A stretch of 64,000 nucleotides of DNA, from assembly GCF_028743515.2 (NCBI RefSeq), contig NZ_CP117969.2, forward strand, positions 129,001-193,000, written 5' to 3'. A program made the position numbers and the translations under genes. Positions 43,715-52,575 of the stretch are shown one piece after another. A model generated the notes under the pieces. The model saw nothing but the letters and a program-made list of their open reading frames with translations, had not been told where the DNA came from and did no database searches. Numbering within the stretch: position 1 is the stretch's first letter; each line of letters begins with the position of its first letter. Source of the DNA: Imtechella halotolerans (GTDB lineage Bacteria > Bacteroidota > Bacteroidia > Flavobacteriales > Flavobacteriaceae).

Positions 43715-44788
43715 TCATCGTACTTGTACTCGGGGATCAAGCCATGCGTAGATGATATCTACAAAGATATTAATAAGTATAAACATGGTGGCAATAATTA
43801 ATACCGATCCCATTATTATAGGTAAGTCAAGTGTATTGAGAGCATCAACTATTTCTTTCCCTAATCCGTTCCATCCAAAAATATATTCAACAAATACTGC
43901 ACCCGCAAGCATACTGGCAAACCATCCAGATATAGCAGTAATGACAGGATTAAGTGCGTTTTTTAATGCATGGTTTTTGATAACCTGGTAGGAAGATAAA
44001 CCTTTTGCTTTGGCAGTGCGGATGTAGTCTTGGCTAAGTACTTCTAGAAGTGAGTTACGCATTAATTGGCTTACTACTGCCAAGGGTCTAATTCCTAAGA
44101 CAATTGCTGGAAGTAGCAAGTTTTTTAATTGCAGATGAATTCCTTCTCCAAAATCATCCATGGCATATAGACTTCCAGTCATATTTAGATTTGTGTACCG
44201 ATGAAGTACAAAACCAAAAAGCCAAGCAAAAAGGATAGCGCTAAAGAAAGAAGGAACACTCATGCCTAGTGTGCTTGTTATTTGAATTAATTTGTCTATC
44301 CATCGGTCTTTGTATAGGGCAGAAAGAATTCCTAAGGATATACCAATGGTAATGGCAATAAAAATAGCAGCAATGGCAAGTACCATGGTGTTGGGCAGTG
44401 TATCTGCAATGACTTCAGTTACTTTCTTTCCGTTTTTCTGAAATGATTCTCTAAGGTAAGGAGTTTTTAACGCCACAGAAAAGGAGGAAGCTTTGATAAG
44501 AACCACCCCATTGTATTTCTGAGTATCAAAATAAGTATATCCTTGGGGGGAATTTCCATGAAAGGAAATTGGTGAGATATCATTAAGGTAGTACACATAT
44601 TGGGTAGACAATGGTTTGTCAAATCCATATTTTTTTTTGATTGCCGCCAGTTGTGCACTATCTTCATTTTGATCAAGCATCATTCGGGCTGGATCACCTG
44701 GTAAAACGGTGAAGAGTAGGAAAATGACGGTAGTCACTCCCCATAATGTGAGGAGTGCTTGCCATAATTTACTCAAGAAGTATCGCAT
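43715..44788 (-). CDS. ABC transporter permease, DppB/OppB type
   Basis: A 357-residue inner-membrane permease of a peptide/nickel ABC importer. N-terminal MRYFLSKLWQALLTLWGVTTVIFLL and PGDPARMMLDQN are typical, and the ABC-coupling EAA loop region is SQDYIRTAKAKGLSSYQVIKNHALKNALNPV. A large periplasmic insert sits between the first and second membrane segments. The partner permease, ATPases and binding protein are not in this window. It lies 35 bases before tpiA and 11 bases after the DoxX-like gene. Confidence 0.9.
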   Translation of the reverse strand: MRYFLSKLWQALLTLWGVTTVIFLLFTVLPGDPARMMLDQNEDSAQLAAIKKKYGFDKPLSTQYVYYLNDISPISFHGNSPQGYTYFDTQKYNGVVLIKASSFSVALKTPYLRESFQKNGKKVTEVIADTLPNTMVLAIAAIFIAITIGISLGILSALYKDRWIDKLIQITSTLGMSVPSFFSAILFAWLFGFVLHRYTNLNMTGSLYAMDDFGEGIHLQLKNLLLPAIVLGIRPLAVVSQLMRNSLLEVLSQDYIRTAKAKGLSSYQVIKNHALKNALNPVITAISGWFASMLAGAVFVEYIFGWNGLGKEIVDALNTLDLPIIMGSVLIIATMFILINIFVDIIYAWLDPRVQVR

Positions 44789-44799
44789 TAATTCAAAAA

Positions 44800-45894
44800 T
44801 TAGTCTAGAATAAGATCTTCGGCATCATTAAAATGCAATTTTTGCGTGATAACACCTTTCTGTACTTTTACAATTCCAGGATTAGACCTAACAATTGTTT
44901 TTAGAGTTGTTTGATCTGTAAAGAAAAATTCAAATCCTAACTTATAGTGCTTAACAAAATCCTGACTTTTATCTATTGAAGCTGTCATTCCAATTACAGT
45001 ATAACCTTTACTAATTGCTTTGTCTGTGATTGACTTAATGTTTTTAAAACCTTGGTCAGAGGCCTTAGATAGATCATAAGAAACAACCATAAGTAATTTT
45101 TCTTCCTTCATAAGGTCTTCTGTGAAGTCCTCTCCTTCCATTTCAATACTAAAATCATGAATAGGAGGTTCGTATCCTTTTTCTAGTTCGACAGTTTCCA
45201 CAGAAATAAATTCACCATCAACAACTGGATAGTCTCCACCAGTAGTGATTATTTTTTCGTTACCATCCACAATGAATTTCCAATGGTAGTCGTATTTAGG
45301 CTTAGGCGCATCTTCAGGTATACTCATACCGTCTGGTATTGAAACACCTGTTTTATAGGCCCTGAAATCTACTGAAGGAAGGTGATTAAGTACATGATTA
45401 GCAAACCAGATACTGGCAAGTAAAGCAATACCGGTAATTGTAAGGGGTAATTTACCTGAAAATAGAGGTTTTATATGTTGGACGCCAAAGAACAGTACTA
45501 GTATAAAAACTAATAAGACAATGTCTTTGGTAAAGGATTCCCATGGAGTTAGTTTCATTGCATCTCCAAAGCATCCACAATCTGTCACTTTGTTAAAATA
45601 CGCGGAATAGAATGTAAGAAATGTAAAAAATACGATCATTAATAGAAGACTCCATACTGTAAATTTAGGTTTGTATCCGACCAAAAGCATGATTCCTAAC
45701 AATACCTCGAAAATGACCACCGCAATTGCGATAGCTAATGCATAGGGGACTAGAAAAGGTAGGTTGAGTACACCCACTTCAAAATATTCTTCCAATTTGA
45801 AAGAAAATCCCATAGGGTCATTTAGTTTAATCCAACCACTAATAATGAACAATATGCCTACAATAATTCTGGAAATACCTACAAGTAATCTCAT
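44800..45894 (-). CDS. DoxX-like membrane protein, BT_3928 family
   Basis: A 364-residue protein with four to five membrane segments of DoxX/MauE type (about residues 1-150), a further segment near 155-170, and a C-terminal periplasmic or cytoplasmic domain of about 150 residues resembling a thioredoxin-like fold (LMVVSYDLSKASDQGFKNIKSITDKAISKGYTVIGM). A CGCFGD motif near residue 104 suggests a thiol or metal site. The function is not known. It is cotranscribed with the DUF1599 gene upstream and the permease and tpiA downstream. Confidence 0.75.
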   Translation of the reverse strand: MRLLVGISRIIVGILFIISGWIKLNDPMGFSFKLEEYFEVGVLNLPFLVPYALAIAIAVVIFEVLLGIMLLVGYKPKFTVWSLLLMIVFFTFLTFYSAYFNKVTDCGCFGDAMKLTPWESFTKDIVLLVFILVLFFGVQHIKPLFSGKLPLTITGIALLASIWFANHVLNHLPSVDFRAYKTGVSIPDGMSIPEDAPKPKYDYHWKFIVDGNEKIITTGGDYPVVDGEFISVETVELEKGYEPPIHDFSIEMEGEDFTEDLMKEEKLLMVVSYDLSKASDQGFKNIKSITDKAISKGYTVIGMTASIDKSQDFVKHYKLGFEFFFTDQTTLKTIVRSNPGIVKVQKGVITQKLHFNDAEDLILD

Positions 45895-45899
45895 AAATG

Positions 45900-46457
45900 T
45901 TAGTTTTTTTGGTTTTGAGTAGCTTCTTCTATGTGAATAAGTGCAAATACGGCATAATTAATCATATCTTGATAATTTGCATCTATGCCTTCACTTACGA
46001 TGGTTTTACCCTGATTGTTTTCAATTTGTTTGACACGCAATAGCTTCTGAAGAATTAGATCTGTAAGTGAACTGATTCGCATGTCTCGCCATGCTTCCCC
46101 ATAATCATGGTTTTTATTTTCCATCAGTGCCTTAGTTTGGGCAATTTTAGTGTCATATAAAACTGTTGCTTGTTCAACATTAAGATCAGGTTGTTCAACA
46201 ACTCCTTTTTCCAGCTGAATTAAAGCCATAATAGCATAATTAATGATTCCAATAAATTCAGGAGTCTCATCTTCTTCGACCCTTCTAGTTTGGTTTTGTT
46301 GCAAGCTTCTTATGCGCTGTGCTTTTATAAAAATCTGATCTGTAAGAGAGGGTAAGCGTAAAATTCTCCATGCACTACCATAGTCAGCCATCTTGTTGAT
46401 AAAAAGTGCTCTGCAAGTGGCAATGACTTGGTCGTATTGTTTTGATGTTTTCTGCAT
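45900..46457 (-). CDS. DUF1599 domain-containing protein
   Basis: A 185-residue cytoplasmic protein made of two DUF1599-like halves. The duplicated block is visible as ADYGSAWRILRLPSLTDQIFIKAQRIRSL near residue 37 and HDYGEAWRDMRISSLTDLILQKLLRVKQI near residue 122, each followed by an INYAIMALI/INYAVFALI helix. The family is related to nucleotide-binding (MazG-like) helical proteins, but no activity has been assigned to it. It is first in the operon with the DoxX-like gene. Confidence 0.85.
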   Translation of the reverse strand: MQKTSKQYDQVIATCRALFINKMADYGSAWRILRLPSLTDQIFIKAQRIRSLQQNQTRRVEEDETPEFIGIINYAIMALIQLEKGVVEQPDLNVEQATVLYDTKIAQTKALMENKNHDYGEAWRDMRISSLTDLILQKLLRVKQIENNQGKTIVSEGIDANYQDMINYAVFALIHIEEATQNQKN

Positions 46458-46579
46458 GTGTTTGGTTCAAATTTGCGTAAATTTCGCTTTAAAATTTAAA
46501 TATTCAAAGTGCTGAAAGAAAGAATACAGTAGTGAAGGTCTAATATACTTAATTTCAGTAGGAAAACGCATCTTATTTT

Positions 46580-47416
46580 ATGACGATTAATTGTAAGGGA
46601 ACTTTAGTTGACTTGACCAAACCCAAAGTTATGGGTATTTTAAATGTTACTCCTGATTCTTTTTTTGATGGAGGAAGGTATGCTGACGAGAATAAAATTC
46701 TAGAAAGAGTGGCAGGTATGTTGGAGGATGGGGCTACTTTCATTGACCTTGGAGCGTATAGCTCTCGTCCTGGAGCTGATTTTGTTTCAGAAGCGCAAGA
46801 GCTTGAGCGAATCGTACCTATAGTAGAATTACTGGTACGCAATTTTCCTGAAATTCTATTGTCTATAGATACCTTTCGAAGTAATGTGGCAAAGGAAACC
46901 ATTAGTGCAGGGGCAGCTATAATAAACGATATAGCTGCGGGAGGTTTAGATTCAGAAATGATGAAAGTGGTTGGAGCACTCAAAGTGCCCTATATTATGA
47001 TGCATATGAAAGGAAATCCCAATACTATGCAACAACTTGCCTCGTATTCAGATTTGACACAGGAGGTATTAGAATATTTTTCTCATAAAATTTCTGAAGC
47101 ACGAAGCTATGGAATTGATGATCTTGTTTTGGATCCAGGATTTGGATTTGCAAAAACTTTAGCACATAATTATGAACTAATGTCCAAGGTTGAATTGCTT
47201 CATATGGCTGGGTTGCCTTTGTTAGTAGGTGTTTCTAGGAAGTCTATGGTTTATAAGTTGCTTAATGTTACACCTGCTCAGGCACTTAATGGAACCACGG
47301 TTCTTCACACCATTGCACTCCAAAAGGGAGCTCAAATTTTAAGGGTTCATGATGTAAAACAAGCAATGGAGTGTATTGCCATAATCGATCATTTAAATGC
47401 TAATAAAAATGAATAG
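46580..47416 (+). CDS. folP: Dihydropteroate synthase
   Basis: Joins p-aminobenzoate to the pterin in folate synthesis; target of sulfonamides. The 278-residue barrel has GILNVTPDSFFDGG at the start, DLGAYSSRPGA, MHMKGNPNTMQ, DPGFGFAKT and GVSRKSM, all typical. It heads a three-gene row with an unknown lipoprotein and cdaA; folP next to the diadenylate cyclase gene is a known Bacteroidota arrangement. Confidence 0.96.
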   Translation: MTINCKGTLVDLTKPKVMGILNVTPDSFFDGGRYADENKILERVAGMLEDGATFIDLGAYSSRPGADFVSEAQELERIVPIVELLVRNFPEILLSIDTFRSNVAKETISAGAAIINDIAAGGLDSEMMKVVGALKVPYIMMHMKGNPNTMQQLASYSDLTQEVLEYFSHKISEARSYGIDDLVLDPGFGFAKTLAHNYELMSKVELLHMAGLPLLVGVSRKSMVYKLLNVTPAQALNGTTVLHTIALQKGAQILRVHDVKQAMECIAIIDHLNANKNE

Positions 47417-47455
47417 GCTGAATTGGGATTTCAAATTTGATAACATATTAAGTTC

Positions 47456-48127
47456 ATGAAAAAAGACATATTTAAATTAGGAATAGTTGTAGTGATTGTG
47501 TTATTTACGTCATGTCAAAAACGTATGGTTCAATTACCTCAGGTAGTAGAAGTAGAGACTGTATCTCTAACAGATATTTCTCCTATTTACATTTTTTATA
47601 ATGAAAAGGCTCCGAATGATGTGGAGGTAAATAGAAAAAATTTGATTTCGACTACCCATTGGATATTTCATGTGGATAAGCGTAATGGGCTGGAGCAGGC
47701 AGGGGAGGCTATTGAAAAGTTGCAATTGAAAAAACAAAATCAAAAAGCGCATAAAAATGAAGCCTCACAAAACTATTTTTCTGTGTCTGATAGTATTCAT
47801 AAGGAGCTGGCTTTTGTTAATTTCACTGAATGGCCTTTTAGAGTAATTCAGGAGGAAGCCCTTGATACAATTCCTCTTACCAGTAGTAATAAACTTATTT
47901 TTGGAAAAGACAAAAGAGTATGGGTTAACGATTATGAGATTAGTTATGATACTTTTGATGAGCATATGGATAGACTTTTGGCAAATGAATTAGTCCGTGA
48001 TCAGGAGTGGCTTTTAGTCTTCCATGGTGATCAATCTTTTCAAGAATTTATGGCCTATTTTACGCATATTAAACAGCATCAATTGAAACCTTTTAAGGTA
48101 ATCCATGTACTGCGAGAGGACAATTAA
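47456..48127 (+). CDS. Unknown lipoprotein between folP and cdaA
   Basis: A 223-residue protein with a clear lipoprotein signal (KLGIVVVIVLFTSC, lipid Cys at residue 20). The rest has no motif I recognise. The C-terminal half (KLIFGKDKRVWVNDYEISYDTFDEHMDRLL...LLVFHGDQSFQEFMAYFTHI) has an alternating strand-helix pattern loosely like periplasmic ExbD/TolR domains, which I treat as a weak hint only. It is placed between folP and the membrane-bound diadenylate cyclase, 36 bases from cdaA, where Firmicutes carry the cyclase regulator CdaR. It does not look like CdaR (YbbR). Confidence 0.7.
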   Translation: MKKDIFKLGIVVVIVLFTSCQKRMVQLPQVVEVETVSLTDISPIYIFYNEKAPNDVEVNRKNLISTTHWIFHVDKRNGLEQAGEAIEKLQLKKQNQKAHKNEASQNYFSVSDSIHKELAFVNFTEWPFRVIQEEALDTIPLTSSNKLIFGKDKRVWVNDYEISYDTFDEHMDRLLANELVRDQEWLLVFHGDQSFQEFMAYFTHIKQHQLKPFKVIHVLREDN

Positions 48128-48163
48128 GACGAATTTGTTACTTTTACTTAAAAACCTGAACAG

Positions 48164-48949
48164 TTGAAGTTTTTTGATTTTTTAGAATTTACACTTATAG
48201 ACCTTATAGATATAGTACTAGTGGCTTTGCTATTGTATTATGTGTATAAATTGGTTAAAGGCACTGTGGCTATCAATATATTTATTGGTATTGTAATTAT
48301 CTATATTATTTGGAAAATTACTGAAGCACTTCAGATGGAGCTATTAAGTAATATTCTTGGGAAATTTATTGGAGTAGGGGTATTTGCCCTTATTGTAGTG
48401 TTTCAACAAGAAATTCGTAAGTTTTTGTTGATGCTTGGATCTACAAATTTAGCTTCTAAAAGGAATTTTTTAAAATATTTTAAATTTAACAAAAGAGAAC
48501 AGTTTGGAACAGAGCTGGATGTAGAAGCTGTTGTTTCTGCATGCGAAAAAATGGCACAGTCTAAGACTGGAGCCATTATTGTTTTCGAAAGAAATAATCC
48601 TTTAGATTTTGTTAAGGCCACTGGAGATGCTATGAACATCGAAGTGACTCAGCCTATAATTGAGAGTATATTTTATAAAAATAGCCCTCTTCATGATGGG
48701 GCTATCATCGTAGATGGCAATTACATAGTTGCTACTAGAGTAATTTTGCCAGTGAGTAATGAAAATACCATCCCTTTACGTTTCGGGTTACGTCATCGTG
48801 CAGCGGTCGCTATTACAGAAAAAACAGATGCATTAGCTCTGGTAGTTTCTGAAGAAACGGGACAAATGTCATATATTAAGAATGGTGAATTCAAACTGTT
48901 TAAAAGCAGGGAGGAATTAGTAACCATGCTGACTTCTGATTTGGTCTGA
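48164..48949 (+). CDS. cdaA: Diadenylate cyclase CdaA
   Basis: Makes the second messenger c-di-AMP from two ATP. The 261-residue protein has three N-terminal membrane segments (about residues 12-75) and a DAC (DisA_N) domain with the catalytic motifs SPLHDGAIIV (DGA) and RFGLRHRAAV (RHR). The start is TTG at 48164 (MKFFDFLEFTL by family alignment); no ATG is available nearby. It is downstream of folP and the unknown lipoprotein. c-di-AMP commonly controls potassium and cell-wall homeostasis. Confidence 0.93.
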   Translation: MKFFDFLEFTLIDLIDIVLVALLLYYVYKLVKGTVAINIFIGIVIIYIIWKITEALQMELLSNILGKFIGVGVFALIVVFQQEIRKFLLMLGSTNLASKRNFLKYFKFNKREQFGTELDVEAVVSACEKMAQSKTGAIIVFERNNPLDFVKATGDAMNIEVTQPIIESIFYKNSPLHDGAIIVDGNYIVATRVILPVSNENTIPLRFGLRHRAAVAITEKTDALALVVSEETGQMSYIKNGEFKLFKSREELVTMLTSDLV

Positions 48950-48950
48950 T

Positions 48951-50720
48951 TTAAATGGTTGCATCCTCTGCCAAGAATTGGACCTCATATAGGTTTCTAT
49001 AGTATCCTTTATCTATTGTTAGTAATTCATCATGAGTTCCTTCTTCTACAATAGTTCCAGAATCCATAACAATAATTTTGGATGCCTTTTTAACTGTAGC
49101 CAATCTGTGAGCAATTACAATTGATGTACGACCCTCTGTGATTTTCTGAGTCGCTCGTTGAATAAGTTGCTCTGAATACGTATCAACAGAAGAAGTCGCT
49201 TCATCTAAAATTAATATACTTGGATTACTTACATAAGCCCTTAAAAAGGCGATGAGTTGTCTTTGTCCTGAAGAAAGCATCGTCCCTCGTTCTTTTACAT
49301 TGTAATGGTAACCACCAGGAAGACTCATGATGAATTCATGAATTCCAATTTCTTTGGCTGCCTCAATTACATGATCTTCTGTTATATCTGGGTTTTTGAG
49401 AGTAATGTTGTGATAAATAGTGTCGGCAAAAAGGAAAACATCCTGAAGTACAACTGCTATGTGGCTTCGTAAAGAAGGAAGCGTATATTCTCGGATGTCA
49501 ATGTTATCAATGCAAATACTACCATCCTGAATTTCGTAAAATCGATTCAATAGATTAATTATGGTGGATTTTCCAGCTCCTGTGGCACCTACAATTGCGA
49601 CTGTTTCCCCAGCTTTTACATCAAACGAAATACCATGTAATACTTCTTCGTTTTCAATGTATCCAAAATGAACTTTTTTAAATGAAAGATCACCATTCAT
49701 GGTAGTTGCTTCAATGGATCCTTTATCTTCTATTGAACTTTGAGTGTCCAATATATTGAATACCCTATTGGCGGCTACCATCCCCATTTGAAGAGTGTTA
49801 AATTTATCAGCTATTTGACGTAGTGGTCTAAATAGCATTTGTGACATTTGAATAAACATGAATATGGTTCCAAGTTCTACAGAACCATCACTTACAGCTT
49901 GAAGCCCTCCGTACCATACTATAAGACCGATGGTAATGGATGAAGTTATTTCAGCAATAGGAAAGAAAATTGAATTGTACCAAACCGTTTTTAACCAGGC
50001 TTGTTCGTGCTTTTTGTTTATCTTTTTAAAATTGTCGTATTCCGTTTCTTCTCTTGTAAAGAGTTGGACGATTTTCATTCCAGTAACTCTTTCTTGAACA
50101 AATGAGTTCAGGTTGGCTACCTGTAGACGTACTTCGGTAAAAGCAACTTTCATAGCTTGTTGAAACAAGCGTGTCGCATAAAGGATAATCGGGAGTACAG
50201 CAAAAACAATCAATGCTAATTTCCAGTTAAATAGTAGCATGGCAATCATGACTGCCAGCATTTTAAGAAGATCACTAACAATTTCAAAAAAGCCAGAACT
50301 AAATATTTCTGCAATTCGCTCCATATCGCTTACCGTACGTGTAACTAGTAGACCTACTGAAGAATTATCGTAATACTTCATTTTAAATCTGAGCATATGA
50401 GCAAACAACTTTTTGCGAATATCTCTTACAATGGATTGTCCTATCCAATTAGCGTAATACAAAAAATATAATTGCGAAATCACTTCTCCAAGCAGGATAC
50501 CTGCCATAATTAGGGAAAAGGTTAGTAATCCCTGATAGTCTTTAGTGATGATATAGTCATCAACGGTAAGTTTTAGTAGGTAAGGCCTTGCTACGGATAA
50601 CAAAGACAACAAGATAGCTACAAACGCCACGCTTACAAACGTCAGGCGGTAAGGGCGTGTGTATTTCATCAGCCTTTTGAAAAGCTGCGTGTCAAACGAT
50701 TTGGAGGTGGTTTGGCTCAT
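48951..50720 (-). CDS. ABC exporter, MsbA-like fused permease/ATPase
   Basis: A 589-residue half-transporter with six membrane segments (about 20-320) and a nucleotide-binding domain. Walker A is GATGAGKST, the signature is LSSGQRQL and Walker B is ILILDEATSS. It probably flips lipids or exports drugs as a homodimer; MsbA (lipid A) is the closest named type, but substrate is not determinable. Its start overlaps the end of truA by four bases, so both are in one transcript. Confidence 0.92.
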   Translation of the reverse strand: MSQTTSKSFDTQLFKRLMKYTRPYRLTFVSVAFVAILLSLLSVARPYLLKLTVDDYIITKDYQGLLTFSLIMAGILLGEVISQLYFLYYANWIGQSIVRDIRKKLFAHMLRFKMKYYDNSSVGLLVTRTVSDMERIAEIFSSGFFEIVSDLLKMLAVMIAMLLFNWKLALIVFAVLPIILYATRLFQQAMKVAFTEVRLQVANLNSFVQERVTGMKIVQLFTREETEYDNFKKINKKHEQAWLKTVWYNSIFFPIAEITSSITIGLIVWYGGLQAVSDGSVELGTIFMFIQMSQMLFRPLRQIADKFNTLQMGMVAANRVFNILDTQSSIEDKGSIEATTMNGDLSFKKVHFGYIENEEVLHGISFDVKAGETVAIVGATGAGKSTIINLLNRFYEIQDGSICIDNIDIREYTLPSLRSHIAVVLQDVFLFADTIYHNITLKNPDITEDHVIEAAKEIGIHEFIMSLPGGYHYNVKERGTMLSSGQRQLIAFLRAYVSNPSILILDEATSSVDTYSEQLIQRATQKITEGRTSIVIAHRLATVKKASKIIVMDSGTIVEEGTHDELLTIDKGYYRNLYEVQFLAEDATI

Positions 50721-51463
50721 AAGTTTCTAAAGACAGTTGACGGATATATAACTTTGGTTAAATATAGTGCATGTGCGGGAACTGAAACACCAGCCTTGCT
50801 TCTATTTTTACTTTCTATAATAGTTTTAACGTTTTCAATGCTAGATTTGCCTAGTCCTACTTCTAGTAGAGTTCCTACAATAGCTCTTACCATATTTCGT
50901 AAAAAACGATCTGCAGTTATAGTGAATACTAGTTTTTCATCCATTAAAGTCCATTGGGCGTGACTAATGTCGCAGAGATACGTTTTAACATCGGTATTTG
51001 ATTTAGAGAAGCACTGAAAGTCATTGTATGAAAAAAGTACTTCAGCTGCTTTGTTCATGGCTTCAATATCTAATGGTAAATTTATGTAGTAAGCATACTC
51101 ATTTAGAAATGGAGATTTCTTTTGGGTAAGCCAATATTCATACGTTCGTTGGGTGGCATCAAAACGAGCGTGAGAATCCTCTTTAACTGGGTGTATACCT
51201 GTGATTGCAATATCGTATGGTAGGTATGAATTGAGCTTGTGTACAAGGTTAGAATCAACCTTTTGTTGTATGTCAAAATGGGCAAACATTTGTTTGGCGT
51301 GAACACCAGCATCAGTGCGACCTGCCCCTATTAGTTCAATGGGGGTGCGTAACATCATGCTAAGTGCTTTTTCAAGTACTTCTTGAACAGAAATAGCATT
51401 GGGTTGATATTGCCAACCGTGATAGTGTTTTCCGTTATATGAAAACTCTAAAAAATATCTCAA
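50717..51463 (-). CDS. truA: tRNA pseudouridine synthase A
   Basis: Makes pseudouridine at positions 38-40 of tRNA anticodon stems. I take TTG at 51463 as start (MRYFLEFSYNGKHYHGWQ, the family N-terminus; 248 residues). The upstream ATG at 51502 coincides with a -7 promoter element and would give an unrelated extension. The catalytic Asp is in GAGRTDAGVHA. It overlaps the ABC exporter by four bases. Confidence 0.92.
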   Translation of the reverse strand: MRYFLEFSYNGKHYHGWQYQPNAISVQEVLEKALSMMLRTPIELIGAGRTDAGVHAKQMFAHFDIQQKVDSNLVHKLNSYLPYDIAITGIHPVKEDSHARFDATQRTYEYWLTQKKSPFLNEYAYYINLPLDIEAMNKAAEVLFSYNDFQCFSKSNTDVKTYLCDISHAQWTLMDEKLVFTITADRFLRNMVRAIVGTLLEVGLGKSSIENVKTIIESKNRSKAGVSVPAHALYLTKVIYPSTVFRNL

Positions 51464-51491
51464 GAGAATCGGTATTTTTGTTTGCAGTTCA

Positions 51492-51499
51492 CAAAAATA
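51492..51499 (-). promoter_or_regulatory. Probable -7 element of the truA promoter
   Basis: TATTTTTG on the minus strand, 28 bases before the chosen TTG start. An in-frame ATG overlaps it, which argues against that ATG being used. Confidence 0.5.
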
Positions 51500-51546
51500 C
51501 ATAAAATTCAAACACCGATTTTTCAAGGTGACTAGAAACATACCTT

Positions 51547-52041
51547 ATGACACGAATATTACTTTTGTCCGACACCCATAGTTATATAGACGATAATATA
51601 CTAAAATATGTTAAACAAGCCGATCAGGTGTGGCATGCAGGAGATATAGGTAATTTAAAGGTAACCGATGCTATAGAGGCTGTAAAGCCTCTTACGGCGG
51701 TATATGGAAACATTGATGATGCAAGGGCAAGATTGGAATTTAAAGAAGACTTGTGGTTTACATGTGAAGGTGTAGAAGTATTTATGACTCATATCGGAGG
51801 GTATCCTGGAAAATACCATCCCAGAATTCGTGAGGAGGTTAAACATAAGCGCCCAAAGCTATTTATTTGTGGTCATTCACATATACTTAAGGTAATGTGG
51901 GATAAACAACTTGGAATACTGCATATGAACCCGGGCGCTGCTGGTAAGCACGGTATGCATAAGGTAAGGACAATGCTTCGTTTTGAAATAGATGGTGAGG
52001 CAATTAAGAATCTTGAAATAATTGAATTGGAAAAGAGATGA
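51547..52041 (+). CDS. Metallophosphoesterase, YfcE/MJ0936 family
   Basis: A 164-residue calcineurin-like phosphoesterase with the two-metal motifs LSDTHSY (residues 6-12), HAGDIG, GNIDDA and GHSH. It has no signal peptide. The YfcE-type proteins hydrolyse phosphodiesters or cyclic nucleotides in vitro; the real substrate is unknown. It diverges from truA and ends at a bidirectional terminator before tRNA-Thr. Confidence 0.9.
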   Translation: MTRILLLSDTHSYIDDNILKYVKQADQVWHAGDIGNLKVTDAIEAVKPLTAVYGNIDDARARLEFKEDLWFTCEGVEVFMTHIGGYPGKYHPRIREEVKHKRPKLFICGHSHILKVMWDKQLGILHMNPGAAGKHGMHKVRTMLRFEIDGEAIKNLEIIELEKR

Positions 52042-52102
52042 TCGATGCCTTAATTGCTTTTTTTGAAATTAGTTTAGTAGGGACGAAAATGTGTGTAATA
52101 AA

Positions 52103-52129
52103 AAAAGCCTCTCACTAGGAGAGGCTTTT
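52103..52129. terminator. Bidirectional terminator between phosphoesterase and tRNA-Thr
   Basis: An 11-bp stem AAAAGCCTCTC / GAGAGGCTTTT (52103-52113 and 52119-52129) with loop ACTAG serves both convergent transcripts. Confidence 0.93.
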
Positions 52130-52130
52130 G

Positions 52131-52204
52131 AGCCGATAGAGGGATTCGAACCCACGACCCCGAGATTACAAATCACGTGCTCTGGCCAACTGAGCTATAT
52201 CGGC
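52131..52204 (-). tRNA. tRNA-Thr (TGT)
   Basis: 74 bases on the minus strand; acceptor GCCGATA / TATCGGC with discriminator T. The anticodon loop TTTGTAA gives anticodon TGT. The anticodon stem CGTGA/TCTCG has one T-T mismatch. This is a stand-alone gene closed by the adjacent terminator. Confidence 0.92.
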
Positions 52205-52263
52205 TTTTGCGGGTGCAAATATAGAATTCAATTTCATCTTTGCAAACCCTTTTTGCATTTTTT

Positions 52264-52533
52264 TTATGCCAATTGATTAATTTTTTGAATCAATGCACCG
52301 GCCTTAACCTCTAACTCTTTGCTAACTTCCTTAAGATGAGACTTTCTGTTCTCAACTTTCTTGTTGTTAATTTTTGCAATTAATTCATCAAAAGTTGCAA
52401 TTGCTTCTTCAATAATTGCATTTCCTTCCTCAGAATTTGTTTTTTGCGTAGCTAATTCAGTAATGTATACTGCCTCTATAATGTCTCCTAAAACGTAGTT
52501 GATATCCTTTTTAAGGTTTTTAATACTTGCCAT
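52264..52533 (-). CDS. Conserved small helical protein, unknown function
   Basis: An 89-residue, all-helical cytoplasmic protein rich in Glu, Lys, Ile and Asn (MASIKNLKKDINYVLGDIIEA..., then long amphipathic helices KVENRKSHLKEVSKELEVKAGALIQKINQL). I do not recognise a named family beyond short conserved flavobacterial hypotheticals. It follows manA by 42 bases on the same strand, so it may be the last gene of the idi-PTPS-bcp-manA operon. Confidence 0.75.
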   Translation of the reverse strand: MASIKNLKKDINYVLGDIIEAVYITELATQKTNSEEGNAIIEEAIATFDELIAKINNKKVENRKSHLKEVSKELEVKAGALIQKINQLA

Positions 52534-52575
52534 ATCGTTATAATTTGCTGCAAAAATACGTTTATTTATGCAATT

